Shown piece after piece: positions 6,754-16,286 of a stretch of 64,000 bases of DNA. This DNA comes from a bacterium (GTDB taxonomy: Bacteria > Cyanobacteriota > Vampirovibrionia > Obscuribacterales > Obscuribacteraceae), in the NCBI GenBank assembly GCA_018062085.1, contig JAGOSY010000012.1:62001-126000 (forward strand), written 5' to 3'. The position numbers and the translations under genes were made by a program. Numbering within the stretch: the stretch's first letter is position 1; each line of letters starts with the position of its first letter. The notes beneath the pieces were generated by a model that searched no databases, was not told the origin of the DNA, and saw only the letters and a list, made by a program, of their open reading frames with translations.

Positions 6754-9702
6754 TTAAGACTTAGAGCGGCGGCAGAAGAGCAGGCGACCTTTTTCTGGGT
6801 CGTCTAGTTGACTGCGTAGCCAACTGTGTCTCTGCTGGTGGCAGCTAAAGAGAATGATTTGGTGCTCTTTGGCAATGACATTAATCAAGAAACGCATCAT
6901 CTTCAAGAAGCGATCGTCATCAGCTTCTGAAAATGGTTCATCCATAATTATGGGCAGCGCATTTTGGCGCGAGAGAAAACGAGCAACGATCATGCGGGCA
7001 AGCCAGTGCAACTGTTCTTTGGTGCCGATAGAAAGCTGGTTCATAATTTCGGCAGAAGAAATGTCTTCTTTCTGATTTTTCCGCCGAGCTACTAGTCGAA
7101 GTTCGGGATCAAAACGTACTTCTTCATAGTCTAGGCCAAGCTTGCCCAGCATCTCTTTGCCAATGTTGTTGAGGTTGGTGGCCCAGTCGATATAATTCTC
7201 TCCGCTTAAGCGTTTGAGAGTATCGCGGGCAATTTCTAAGGCTACTTTTGCCCGTTTGGCACTGTGAAGCTTAAATTCAGTGAGGTCTAGTTCTTCTAGG
7301 CATGATAGATATTGTTCATCACAATTGCCTGAAAGTGTCCTCACTCTCTGTAGAAGTTCTTCTCTCTCTTCTTTCAGACCTTCGACTTTGGCTAGATCTT
7401 GGGGAGCTTCTTCACCTTCTCCTTCTTCTTCGCTAATTGGTGGCATTGTTTCAACGCCAGGGAACTGCGAGCGTAGAGCATCAAGCTGCTGAATCACCCG
7501 TGTTTGGTAGTCTTCCAGTCCCTTTACTACTGTGGGCAGTTCAGCTATCGGTGTGCCGCTGTCACTCTCTAGGCCAGCGAGTTCATCGGTGAGCTTAGTG
7601 TAGGCTGAGTGTGAATTGATGCGCTCACTTATCTCTTCTAGCCCTCGAGCAATAGCATCAGCAGAACTGAGGTCTAGTTCCATGCCGACTTTGTGCAATA
7701 TGTTGCCTAGAGCTTGGTCGGTATCATCTAGTTCTTCTTTGAGCTGACTTAGTTTTCTAGAGGTACTATTGGCGTCTTGGAAGGTTTGTTCTAGTATTCT
7801 TGCTTCTTCTGTATAGGCAGAAAGACCTTGGCTGAGCTGCTTCGCTGTGTTGGCTGTGAGCTGTGCGTTTGGCTTGCCGACTTTGTTGACAAAGACAGTT
7901 AGGTCGGCCTTGAATTTAGACAATGTTGCTTGTTTCTGATCAAGCAACTGATCTATTAAGTCTAGCTCCTTTAACTTACTCGCCTGTACGGCATATTGAT
8001 CGAGCCTGGTGAGCAGGTCTGCTCTGGCAGCTAAGCCAACTTTTCGAGCTAAGGTGTCTAGTTTTAGCTCTAGGGCACCAACTGTATTATGTTTCTCTTC
8101 TAGGTCGTTGATGATGCGTAGTTTGTCAGCTTCAATTGACTGAAAATCACTGGCATACATGACTTCAGGCTTAAATACAGGTACGGCAATGAAGGCTGTG
8201 CCTGCCATTCCGAGAATCCCTAAGAGCAGAAGAACTGGTGCGATAAAGGCAGCTTGTTTCACTGTAATCATCAAAACTACGGCTAGCACTGCCATGATTA
8301 TTGAAGTTAGACCGAGAACAATAGCTAGATTGCGCTTCTTCTCGCCTTCTTGCTTGCGCTTTATTTCAAATTCTTTGTGCTTGGCCCGAGATTGATGCAG
8401 GGCTCTTTCGCCGTTGGTTATTTGATCCTGAAAGGCTAAAATTAGTGAATTGTATGAACGTGCATTTTCAATGCCTTCCGCTTCTAGCGATTGCATTGAT
8501 TTTCTTACTTCATCTATCTCTGCTTCGCTGGCCTCTGCTCCAGCCAACTTTTCCCGTTCACTTTTTCTTCGAGCTTTTAGGTCGTTTATCTCTTCTTCAA
8601 TAACGCTCATTGTGCCAGCGATTGAAGCTACTTGCTGAATCTCGTCTAGGCTGAATGTATCAAGACCCTTCGAGCGTGATATTAGGCTGGCTTTCTTCTC
8701 CTCGTACAAACCTTGCTGAGGCGAGAGCTCTAGGGTGATGCGCTCAATTTCACCGGCTTTGTGCGCACGGCGCTCTAATAGATCTTCAATTGGTCGCTTT
8801 AGGTCAGGCGGAAAAGCTTCTACTGCTGAAAGTTGAGAGATGCGTAGGCTCACTTCTTTGTGGCGGTTGAGAATTTCGCGTAATTTGTTCAGGCGCCCTT
8901 GAGCGTCGTTCAATTGAAATTTGAGATTTTGATATTCGGTAGCTTTGAAGCGGCTGCTATCGCCAGACAAGACTCGATTGATGATCATCAGACGATCGAA
9001 GGAGGCCGCTACATCTTGACGGTCTCTTTCAAAGGCACGAATCTTATTTAGTAAATCTTGGCGCACCAATTCTAAGTCGCGAATGAGATTGTCTGCTTTA
9101 ACCTTACGATTGGCGACTGGTAGTTGATTAAGTGTATCGCCTAGCATACGAACAGCTTGAGCCGAAGTGCCTGAAGGGCTGGCTGAATCGGCAATGCCTT
9201 GTACAAGAGTGGCGAGGTCTTGGGCGCCGCCAAAGGCATGTTCGTCCAGTTCTCTTTGGCCAACAAAGCAAGTGCTGAGGAAAAGCTCGCGGGTCATACC
9301 TGTAAGTTTCAGACCAACTTCGTCTTCTCCATTTGCACTCTTAAATTGGTGTGTTACTTCAACGTTGTTGCGATCTCGATCAAAAACCTGGAAAGTCTTG
9401 GATTGGAAATCGCGAACTATGGTCAGTCGTCTGTCAAGAGCGCTTACATCCATGCGAGCAGAATAGGTGGCGCCTGATTTTGGTTTGCGGGCTTCTCGTT
9501 GAGAGAGGTGATCAGCCGTTTCTTGGTCGAGACTTTGCTTGTCGTCGTTGAAGTCAAAGAGAATAGACCAAATTGCAGTAGCCATGGTGCTCTTGCCGTA
9601 TTCGTTGGGCTCAACCATCAAGTTCAGTTTTTCTTGAGCGAAGAGTACGCTCTCGCTCTGTATGCCACCATAGCCGGTTAACTCGACGCGCTCAACCCAC
9701 AT
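6754..9702 (-). CDS. SbcC/YhaN-like coiled-coil ATPase with central membrane segment
   Basis: The 982-residue product has an SMC/Rad50-type split ATPase. The Walker A lies near residues 31-39 (EPNEYGKST), two long coiled-coil regions follow, and the C-terminus has a signature-like 'SIGTKEQLHWLARM' and Walker B 'LPIIMDEPF' (about 916-924). In the middle (about 460-515) are two strongly hydrophobic helices, as in Bacillus YhaN rather than E. coli SbcC. The start overlaps the end of the metallophosphoesterase gene by 11 bases, the usual SbcD-SbcC arrangement. The likely role is DNA-end handling or repair, but the degenerate partner nuclease makes this uncertain. Confidence 0.82.
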   Translation of the reverse strand: MWVERVELTGYGGIQSESVLFAQEKLNLMVEPNEYGKSTMATAIWSILFDFNDDKQSLDQETADHLSQREARKPKSGATYSARMDVSALDRRLTIVRDFQSKTFQVFDRDRNNVEVTHQFKSANGEDEVGLKLTGMTRELFLSTCFVGQRELDEHAFGGAQDLATLVQGIADSASPSGTSAQAVRMLGDTLNQLPVANRKVKADNLIRDLELVRQDLLNKIRAFERDRQDVAASFDRLMIINRVLSGDSSRFKATEYQNLKFQLNDAQGRLNKLREILNRHKEVSLRISQLSAVEAFPPDLKRPIEDLLERRAHKAGEIERITLELSPQQGLYEEKKASLISRSKGLDTFSLDEIQQVASIAGTMSVIEEEINDLKARRKSEREKLAGAEASEAEIDEVRKSMQSLEAEGIENARSYNSLILAFQDQITNGERALHQSRAKHKEFEIKRKQEGEKKRNLAIVLGLTSIIMAVLAVVLMITVKQAAFIAPVLLLLGILGMAGTAFIAVPVFKPEVMYASDFQSIEADKLRIINDLEEKHNTVGALELKLDTLARKVGLAARADLLTRLDQYAVQASKLKELDLIDQLLDQKQATLSKFKADLTVFVNKVGKPNAQLTANTAKQLSQGLSAYTEEARILEQTFQDANSTSRKLSQLKEELDDTDQALGNILHKVGMELDLSSADAIARGLEEISERINSHSAYTKLTDELAGLESDSGTPIAELPTVVKGLEDYQTRVIQQLDALRSQFPGVETMPPISEEEGEGEEAPQDLAKVEGLKEEREELLQRVRTLSGNCDEQYLSCLEELDLTEFKLHSAKRAKVALEIARDTLKRLSGENYIDWATNLNNIGKEMLGKLGLDYEEVRFDPELRLVARRKNQKEDISSAEIMNQLSIGTKEQLHWLARMIVARFLSRQNALPIIMDEPFSEADDDRFLKMMRFLINVIAKEHQIILFSCHQQRHSWLRSQLDDPEKGRLLFCRRSKS

Positions 9703-11017
9703 TTTTTACAATTACCTTTTTTGTTCGCAAAGCGTCGAGGCCGTAATACAAAGCATCTTCTACAGTTTTGCCAGAAACGTCAGCCCCGGGAATTCCGCTG
9801 AGACTATCGCCTCCTAATTCTTGATTTTTTGCTCGTTCTGCTTTTGTTTTCATTTCAAGCATTGCTTCAATATATTTCCATTCAGTGGTGCGTTGGTCAA
9901 AGCGCTCGGCCAGGTAGTCGGCGCGAGTATTGTCGACTACCAATAAATGATAAAAGTCTGAAGCCATCTGGTCGGCAATCTGTTTAGGATTGGCCCCAGG
10001 CTTGTGGCGACCTTCTAGATTGATGGCGATGATGTCGCAGTCGGCTCTAACGCCGCTCTCTTCAATGTTGACTAGAATTTCGTCATGAATATCTTCATCT
10101 CCCAGACCTGACACATCTACTGTAACGAGCATCATGCGCCGTACATCAAGTTCTTGCGGAACTAAATTGACAATAGAATTGCCACTGCTGTCTATCTCAA
10201 TTTCACCAAATATGGCATATCGTGGTCCTAGCTCGTCAAATGTTCCGCCAGCTAGACAACCGGCATACGCACCAAGTAACTTTTCATCAGCCGTTGTGAT
10301 TTGATAGGCTTCTTTGATATTGCCAACGGCTGCATAGGTCAGCCCTTGATTGGCCAATTCGCTTTCTGAAAATGGATAAACTAGCGGCTTTTGTACTTGT
10401 TGTCGGCTAGCATCAGCTATTACTGATGGATGGGTCTCTAAGGTGCCAGCAAAAACACCAATGTTGATTTTTGCAGTAGCCAGCTTTGGCAATTTGCCCG
10501 ATAAAATTCGCTCAGTGCGCCGTGAGGCTTTTGAAAAGGCACGACCGACAAAGGCCACATCATCTCTATGCGGGTGCGCTACAGCGGCGAAGTGCTCAGA
10601 GGTGAAAATGTGTACGTTGGCTGGCCAGTGGCGATAGCCTCTGGCTGAGAGCATGTCGTTTGTATAAAGACAGCTACGAGTATAAAAATCGCGGTGACCT
10701 GGTGCTATATAGACAGGAATGTCACCTAGCGATGCCACTGCTTCGATTAAGGTATTCACTGTGAAACCAGTGACCGTAACGTTGTCCCACAATCCACCGG
10801 GAATTATTACGGCATCTACATTCTCACGTTTAGCCAAACTGAAGGCATTGATTGTTGCTTCCAGAATTTCACGGGCCCTTTCGGTTCTTTCTTCTCTGGG
10901 CAAGGCAAAATTATTGTGGGTTAAATTGGTATTGTTCATACCAGCATGGGTGAGCTTTGAGTCTAAAAGCACATCTGAGAACTGCAAGAATTTAAATTTG
11001 CCTACTGTGTCTGTCAT
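9692..11017 (-). CDS. SbcD/YhaO-like metallophosphoesterase with degenerate metal motifs
   Basis: I use ATG 11017, 2 bases after the thiolase stop codon; a longer frame to 11074 would overlap the thiolase. Order and context fit SbcD/YhaO, partner of the following ATPase. The calcineurin-like motifs are altered: motif I is FSDVLLD (residues about 13-19) where DxHLD is usual; motif II is PGGLWD (about 73-78) where GDLFD is usual; motif III is PGHRD (about 106-110) where GNHD is usual. The key His of motif I, Asp of motif II and Asn of motif III are missing, so classical two-metal nuclease activity is doubtful. The C-terminal half contains a YhaO/SbcD-like capping region. Confidence 0.72.
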   Translation of the reverse strand: MTDTVGKFKFLQFSDVLLDSKLTHAGMNNTNLTHNNFALPREERTERAREILEATINAFSLAKRENVDAVIIPGGLWDNVTVTGFTVNTLIEAVASLGDIPVYIAPGHRDFYTRSCLYTNDMLSARGYRHWPANVHIFTSEHFAAVAHPHRDDVAFVGRAFSKASRRTERILSGKLPKLATAKINIGVFAGTLETHPSVIADASRQQVQKPLVYPFSESELANQGLTYAAVGNIKEAYQITTADEKLLGAYAGCLAGGTFDELGPRYAIFGEIEIDSSGNSIVNLVPQELDVRRMMLVTVDVSGLGDEDIHDEILVNIEESGVRADCDIIAINLEGRHKPGANPKQIADQMASDFYHLLVVDNTRADYLAERFDQRTTEWKYIEAMLEMKTKAERAKNQELGGDSLSGIPGADVSGKTVEDALYYGLDALRTKKVIVKNVG

Positions 11018-11019
11018 TT

Positions 11020-12237
11020 TCAATGTTCGATCTTCTCTATTATTGTAGCGATGCCTTGCCCTACACCTATACACATTGTCGCTAAGCCAAACCTAGCGCC
11101 TTCCCGCTTGTCGAGCTCATGCACTAGGGTGGTGAGTATGCGGGCTCCGCTGGCTCCAAGTGGGTGGCCCAAGGCAATTGAGCCGCCGTTAGTGTTGAGC
11201 TTCTCTGACTTACTATCTATTCCCAGGTCTTGGCAGCAAGCAAGCACTTGCACCGCAAAAGCTTCATTGAGCTCAATCAAATCAATTTTGTCGATAGTTA
11301 AATTGGCTCGTTCTAGGGCTTTCCGGCTGGCAGGTACTGGGCCGATGCCCATTATTGCCGGGTCTACACCAGCTACAGCAGCTGAGACAAAGCGGGCCAT
11401 GGCATTGAGACCCAACGACCGAGCTTTATCAGACGTCATAATTAGCAATGCGGCTGCACCGTCATTGATGCCTGATGAATTTCCAGCGGTAACTGTGCCA
11501 CCTTCACGGAAGGCTGCTTTGAGTTTGCTCAAGTCAGCCATGACGGTTTCTGGTCTGGCATGTTCATCGACTTTAACTATTTCTACGGCCCCTTTTTTCT
11601 TGGGCACATTGACCGGCACAATTTGGCTGTCAAAGCGACCAGCCTCAAAGGCGTTCTTGTACTTTATTTGGCTGGCGAGGGCAAACTGGTCTTGAGCTTC
11701 TCGGCCGATGCTGTATTTTTCAGCGACGTTTTCGGCTGTTTCGCCCATGGCAAATGGGTGATGCAGGGCCGAAAGTTTCTTATTGACGAAGCGCCAACCT
11801 AGAGTAGTGTCGATAAGTTTCATATCGCCGCGGGGAAAGGCCCCTTCTGGTTTAGCCATAACAAAAGGGGCCCGACTCATCGACTCGACACCGCCAGCAA
11901 TAAAAATATCGCCCATGTTGTTTTTAATGGCGTTGACAGCGTCGTTCACCGCCATTAGACCAGAGCCGCAGAGGCGATTGACCGTGCCGCCAGCCACAGA
12001 AATAGGCAGACCTGCTAAAAGTGCCGACATGCGAGCAACGTTACGATTGTCTTCACCAGATTGGTTGGCACAGCCAAGCAGTACGTCTTCAATTTCTTCA
12101 GGAACTACCTGGGGATTGCGCATTAGTAGCTCAATAATTACGTGTGCAGCAAGATCGTCTGGTCGTACATCTTTCAGGGCACCACCATATTTGCCAATCG
12201 GGGTACGCACTGCATCGACAATTACAACTTCTCTCAT
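11020..12237 (-). CDS. Acetyl-CoA acyltransferase / thiolase
   Basis: This predicted cytosolic thiolase catalyses thiolytic cleavage of 3-ketoacyl-CoA or the reverse Claisen condensation. I choose the ATG at 12237 (MREVVIVDAVRTPIG), preceded by AGGAAG; the frame has an upstream start at 12261. All catalytic elements are present: nucleophilic Cys90 in VNRLCGSG, His near 358 in GGSIALGHPLGASGAR and Cys near 389 in TMCIGVGQG. The length of 405 residues is close to the usual 390-400. Degradative (FadA/PcaF) and biosynthetic (AtoB) functions cannot be separated from sequence alone. An enoyl-CoA hydratase lies elsewhere in the window (30,243-31,013). Confidence 0.9.
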   Translation of the reverse strand: MREVVIVDAVRTPIGKYGGALKDVRPDDLAAHVIIELLMRNPQVVPEEIEDVLLGCANQSGEDNRNVARMSALLAGLPISVAGGTVNRLCGSGLMAVNDAVNAIKNNMGDIFIAGGVESMSRAPFVMAKPEGAFPRGDMKLIDTTLGWRFVNKKLSALHHPFAMGETAENVAEKYSIGREAQDQFALASQIKYKNAFEAGRFDSQIVPVNVPKKKGAVEIVKVDEHARPETVMADLSKLKAAFREGGTVTAGNSSGINDGAAALLIMTSDKARSLGLNAMARFVSAAVAGVDPAIMGIGPVPASRKALERANLTIDKIDLIELNEAFAVQVLACCQDLGIDSKSEKLNTNGGSIALGHPLGASGARILTTLVHELDKREGARFGLATMCIGVGQGIATIIEKIEH

Positions 12238-12263
12238 TTGCTTCCTTTTTCTTAGAATCAAGT

Positions 12264-14240
12264 CTATTTGGTTAACCAGATCTCGTCATCTTGTGCTAAC
12301 AGAGCTAGCGAAGTTTCAGGAGTGGCAGCGTTAGCTGCCGCGGCTCGTCTTACTTCTGGGTTTTTGTCTTTGGCCAGTATGGCTAAGGTTTCAGGTCGAG
12401 TGGCTGGGTTCGCAGCTGCTCTTGCCCGCACTAGGTCTTCGGGGTCTTGTGCCAAGGTTTTGAGTAGCTCACCGGTGGCACTGCGGTTTCCGGCACAGGC
12501 AGCGCGCACATATTGGCTCTTGTCTGAAGTCAGCAATTTTAATGCTTCTGCATTGAGCCTAGGTTGAGCTGCTACTTGAGCACGCAGGCTCTGGTCTCTG
12601 TCTTTAGCAAGCGTTGCCAGCACCTCCGGAGCGGTCTGCTGCCTTGAGGCCAGCACAAATTTTACTTCTTCGGCTGCTGTTAATTTGGTCAAGGCTCCTT
12701 CTGGCAAATCGCCTCGTTGTAAGAGGGCGCGGCGAATGGCATTACAGTCATAATCAGCGAGGGCCATGAGAGTGTCGCCAGCGACATTAGGATTTGTCGC
12801 CAATGCTGTTTGCACGGTTATGGCATCATCTTGAAGCAGTGCTGTGAGCAATTTTGATGGCACTTTACTATTGACTGCAAGAGCCTCACGCACTAGAGCA
12901 TCATTGTCTTTGGCTAAGGCAACGAATATCTCGTCGCTTATTTTGGCCTTGCTGTTATGGGCCAGTGATGCACGCACTCGGGCGTCTTTATCTTGAGCTA
13001 AGGTTTTAATCAGTGGGCTTGATAGAGCCTGATTGCCAGCTAAATTCATACGCACTAGAGCGCTAGGATCATTGGCCAGTTTTTCGTAGTCAGACTGAGC
13101 TAATTTTGATTCGCCTAGAGCAGCTAAGATTTGCGCAACTGCAATGGTATTGTCTCCCACCATTGCCTTTATGCTTTCGGGCTTGGTATTGCCGTTGAGA
13201 GCCACGGCACAGCGCACAGTGGTGCTGCTATCTTTGCTCAAAGCATTTAGTACTTCGCTGTCAGTATTCGGATTAGCGGCGCAGAGTGAGCGTACAATCT
13301 CATTATTGTCACTAGCCAATTTAGCTAAAATCGCGGCCATGCTGGCATAGTTTGAGGCCACTGCCTGACGCACATCTTGGTGACTGTCAGCGGCAAGTTT
13401 TGCCAAGGTGTCTTTACTTGAGCTTTGATTTAGGGCTACTGCTTCTCGCACAATTGTGTTGCTGTCTTTTGCAAGCAAATCAAGTAAAGCCACTGGACAA
13501 GCCGAGTTGCCTGCCACCATTGAGCGCACACCGAGATCGCCGTCGTTGGCAAGAATTGTGAACGTAGCTGGGGGTACGGGCAAGCGCGCTAGAAAAGTAC
13601 GAACTAGGCGATCGCCAATACGGCTCAGACGATTTGTTACTTGCGGCCCCGAGTGAGGGTTTCTTGCTAGTGATAAGAGCAGATATTCAGTGTAAACGGG
13701 GCCCTGCGAAAGCTTCTCTAATATAGGTTGAGGAGTATTTGGATTGGCTGCTAACGTTTCGCGTACTCTTGGAGTAGCTGCTGCTAGTAGCTTATCGAGT
13801 GTGGCCAAATTAGGTAGACTGCTAGATTTTAAGAGCGACTCTACAACTGTTTGGTCGCTGTCAACGGCTAATTTTTCTTTGATTTCTTCACTAAGTTTGG
13901 CATTGCTGGCCACTGCTCGGCGCACAAAGCTGCTTGGGTCAGAGGCTAGTTTTGCTAGGGCTGAAGCTGGGGTGGCACTGTTACCTGCTGCGGCAACTTT
14001 GATTGCCTGTATAGGATAGCTGTCGACAGTCACTGATCCAGCCGCACCAGCTCGTGCAGTTGAGTTGACCGTGCGCATTGGCATTGCTAAATCTTTGTTG
14101 CTATCTTGAGCGCTAGCTAAATTGCTGGGATAGCTGAAGAGCGGCAGGCTCTGGGAGGCTAAAGATAGTCCTAGAGCTAATTTCAGTCCCGATCCGACAA
14201 TCAGATTGCGCTTGCGGCACTTGTGGTACTTTTTCAGCAT
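12264..14240 (-). CDS. Secreted LRV/HEAT-like solenoid repeat protein
   Basis: The product is 658 residues. A basic N-terminus and hydrophobic stretch (about residues 15-43, ending LASAQ) form a signal peptide. Almost all of the rest is a ~24-residue helical repeat of the type 'LAKDSNTIVREAVALN' / 'LAADSHQDVRQAVASN', more than 20 copies, matching the leucine-rich repeat variant (LRV) pattern: L-A-x-D-x-x-x-x-V-R-x-A-x-A-x-N. Classical LRV proteins can carry an N-terminal Fe-S cluster; no Cys cluster is seen here. It probably forms a long exported binding scaffold. It is followed after 26 bases by thiolase and preceded by the DUF4388 gene, all on the minus strand. Confidence 0.8.
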   Translation of the reverse strand: MLKKYHKCRKRNLIVGSGLKLALGLSLASQSLPLFSYPSNLASAQDSNKDLAMPMRTVNSTARAGAAGSVTVDSYPIQAIKVAAAGNSATPASALAKLASDPSSFVRRAVASNAKLSEEIKEKLAVDSDQTVVESLLKSSSLPNLATLDKLLAAATPRVRETLAANPNTPQPILEKLSQGPVYTEYLLLSLARNPHSGPQVTNRLSRIGDRLVRTFLARLPVPPATFTILANDGDLGVRSMVAGNSACPVALLDLLAKDSNTIVREAVALNQSSSKDTLAKLAADSHQDVRQAVASNYASMAAILAKLASDNNEIVRSLCAANPNTDSEVLNALSKDSSTTVRCAVALNGNTKPESIKAMVGDNTIAVAQILAALGESKLAQSDYEKLANDPSALVRMNLAGNQALSSPLIKTLAQDKDARVRASLAHNSKAKISDEIFVALAKDNDALVREALAVNSKVPSKLLTALLQDDAITVQTALATNPNVAGDTLMALADYDCNAIRRALLQRGDLPEGALTKLTAAEEVKFVLASRQQTAPEVLATLAKDRDQSLRAQVAAQPRLNAEALKLLTSDKSQYVRAACAGNRSATGELLKTLAQDPEDLVRARAAANPATRPETLAILAKDKNPEVRRAAAANAATPETSLALLAQDDEIWLTK

Positions 14241-14278
14241 CCAAAATCCTTTTAATTAGTACGTAAGAGCGATTGCCA

Positions 14279-16141
14279 TTAGCCGGCGTTGTGAACCTCG
14301 CGAATAATCGTCAGGAGAACGTTGCGGTCTAATTCTTGGGTGGCGTACTCGATATATTTTACTTGCCAGTCTTCTAAGTCTTGTAGCACCACAGATAGTG
14401 ATGTTCCGGCTGAACGTGCGGCCGCCATGTCAACTCCGACATCGGCTTGCCTTGAGAGAATGAAGACGCGGGCTCTGCCTGAATAGCCTAATGTATCTCG
14501 CAGAGAAAGGCGCAGGAAAGCTTCTGACCTTTCTATGCCGATAGTTTCAGTAATACGCTTGACCAAAGTTTGGAATTTTGTCAGCGGTCCGAACAGATCA
14601 ACTGTGGGTACAGTGACAAGCTCGTATGACAGAAGTCGGTCAATGGCAGCTGCGGCATCAGAAGTGGTGACATCGCCCAGATTGCGGATAACTAGTGCAA
14701 TGGTATGCAGTCCGTCGAGGGCATTCCATAGACGGCTCATCATGGCGCGTTCGGTAGCTGAGAGCACAAACTTCTCTTTGGGATCGGTGAGCTTCTCGTC
14801 TGCTAAATAATTTTTGGGATCTGGTAGCTTTTCTAGTATTGAGTCTGCTGCTTTGGGCAGCTTCTTCCATGTAACTTCAGTATTATCAGCCGCTAGTGCT
14901 GCATCTAGCAGTAATTTGTCGAGAGCTTTTGACACTTTACAAATATCTTTCGCTAGATCGGCTGGCGGTGTACGTTGAACAAAGACGAAAATTCCTTGTT
15001 TCCAGGCTGAAGCAAATTCAGTTACAGCCTTGTTTCCCATGATTTTGCCTAATTTAGCATGGGTAATTTTGCCCATTTCGAAGAGCGCTCTGAATTGCAT
15101 ATCGCGATATTCAACAGAGAGCACGCCAGTCTCGCGGTTAGTAGCTAGGTTTTGCAGAAGGTTTGATGGATCTGTTGAACCAAGGTGGCCGACTAGTGAT
15201 TGCACTTTGTCGTCTTCTCCAGCTACCGCGCCGAGGTTGACCTTGTCGTTTTCTTCAGTTTGACCATAGAAAGCTTGGTCTTGTAGAGCAATTTCAAGCT
15301 GACGACTGGTAAATATCTGTTTTTTAACGGCTAGGGTGCCCAGGGCCATTTTTTGTTTGGCTGGCATTGAGTTGAGTTCCATCAACATATCATCGAGCTG
15401 TGCTTTAGAAATCAGCCCTGAAGAGATGAGATATTCTTTTATAGTGAAGGCCGTTTTGGTTTTGAAGCAGTTAACCAAAAATGGAATTTTTGCAAATATT
15501 GGATAGATTGATTTTTCGGCTTCTAGTTCTTTGATGCGCTCTAAGAACTCTGATTCGGAAAGGCGCCCTTGGGCAACGACTTTGTTGATTAGGGTGACCA
15601 CCGGTGAATAGTTATCAATGGCAGAAAGCAGTAAATTTCGACGGTGGTGGGCGGTCATATTGATTTTTAGGTCGAGCCCGTGGCTGGTTAGTACGGGCAC
15701 AGTCGACATGAGAACTTGATGAGAAAGATCTGTACTTTCTTCGACAAAAGAAGTAGCGCTGCCCAAGGCTGTCTGGATGAATTTTGTCAGTGCTGGCGAA
15801 TAGTCGAATAGTTCTGAGTGATTGTCAAAGACATGAAAAGACATTAGTCCGGTCAATGACTGACGAACTATGGCTATTGCCTTATCTGACTTGAGAAAAA
15901 TCAGCGCGCCTGATAATTCAAGGAGATTTTCGGCCAAGCGGCCAGCTTCAACTAGTATTTCGGCGGGAAAAAGATAACCACACAGGGTCGAATCAATGAG
16001 AATGGCATCGTACAAGCGTTTTGACTTGCTTAATGCCGCTATTTCGCTAAGGAGTTCGGGCCCATATTTGAGAACAATAATGTTCTGCTGAGAGCCGGTA
16101 CGGTCCTTGGTTAGCTTGATTTCGGTTGGTTCAACCGCCAT
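14279..16141 (-). CDS. DUF4388/PATAN-domain protein
   Basis: The 620-residue product is cytosolic, without signal or membrane segment. Residues about 1-130 vaguely resemble a receiver-like or regulatory fold. Two repeated helical modules of the type 'LISKAQLDDMLMEL...' and 'QIFTSRQLEIALQDQ' follow (about 235-290). A DUF4388 (PATAN-like) domain comes next: 'NLLQNLATNRETGVLSVEY', 'ALFEMGKITHAKLGKIMGNKAV', 'GIFVFVQRTPP'. A winged-helix-like module (SRLWNALDGLHTIALVIRNL) comes after it, and the last 90 residues are unassigned. PATAN/DUF4388 proteins in bacteria are linked to signalling and motility adaptors. No partner kinase is adjacent. The winged-helix module resembles one in the gene at the right edge. 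Confidence 0.65.
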   Translation of the reverse strand: MAVEPTEIKLTKDRTGSQQNIIVLKYGPELLSEIAALSKSKRLYDAILIDSTLCGYLFPAEILVEAGRLAENLLELSGALIFLKSDKAIAIVRQSLTGLMSFHVFDNHSELFDYSPALTKFIQTALGSATSFVEESTDLSHQVLMSTVPVLTSHGLDLKINMTAHHRRNLLLSAIDNYSPVVTLINKVVAQGRLSESEFLERIKELEAEKSIYPIFAKIPFLVNCFKTKTAFTIKEYLISSGLISKAQLDDMLMELNSMPAKQKMALGTLAVKKQIFTSRQLEIALQDQAFYGQTEENDKVNLGAVAGEDDKVQSLVGHLGSTDPSNLLQNLATNRETGVLSVEYRDMQFRALFEMGKITHAKLGKIMGNKAVTEFASAWKQGIFVFVQRTPPADLAKDICKVSKALDKLLLDAALAADNTEVTWKKLPKAADSILEKLPDPKNYLADEKLTDPKEKFVLSATERAMMSRLWNALDGLHTIALVIRNLGDVTTSDAAAAIDRLLSYELVTVPTVDLFGPLTKFQTLVKRITETIGIERSEAFLRLSLRDTLGYSGRARVFILSRQADVGVDMAAARSAGTSLSVVLQDLEDWQVKYIEYATQELDRNVLLTIIREVHNAG

Positions 16142-16286
16142 TTTCAGCTCTTGAAAATCGGTGTAGTAAAGGCAGGCTGGGGTTTAGCCCCTAATATTAG
16201 CCCCTAATACCTTAACAGATTTCATCCCTTACGTCTCACCGCTTGTCATAGGTTATACTTCTGTCGATTGTCAGAAGGCTAAATCA

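Noticed and set aside
11051..11695. 214-residue frame antisense to the thiolase
   Set aside because: The minus strand encodes a full thiolase with catalytic residues; the other frame has no family features.
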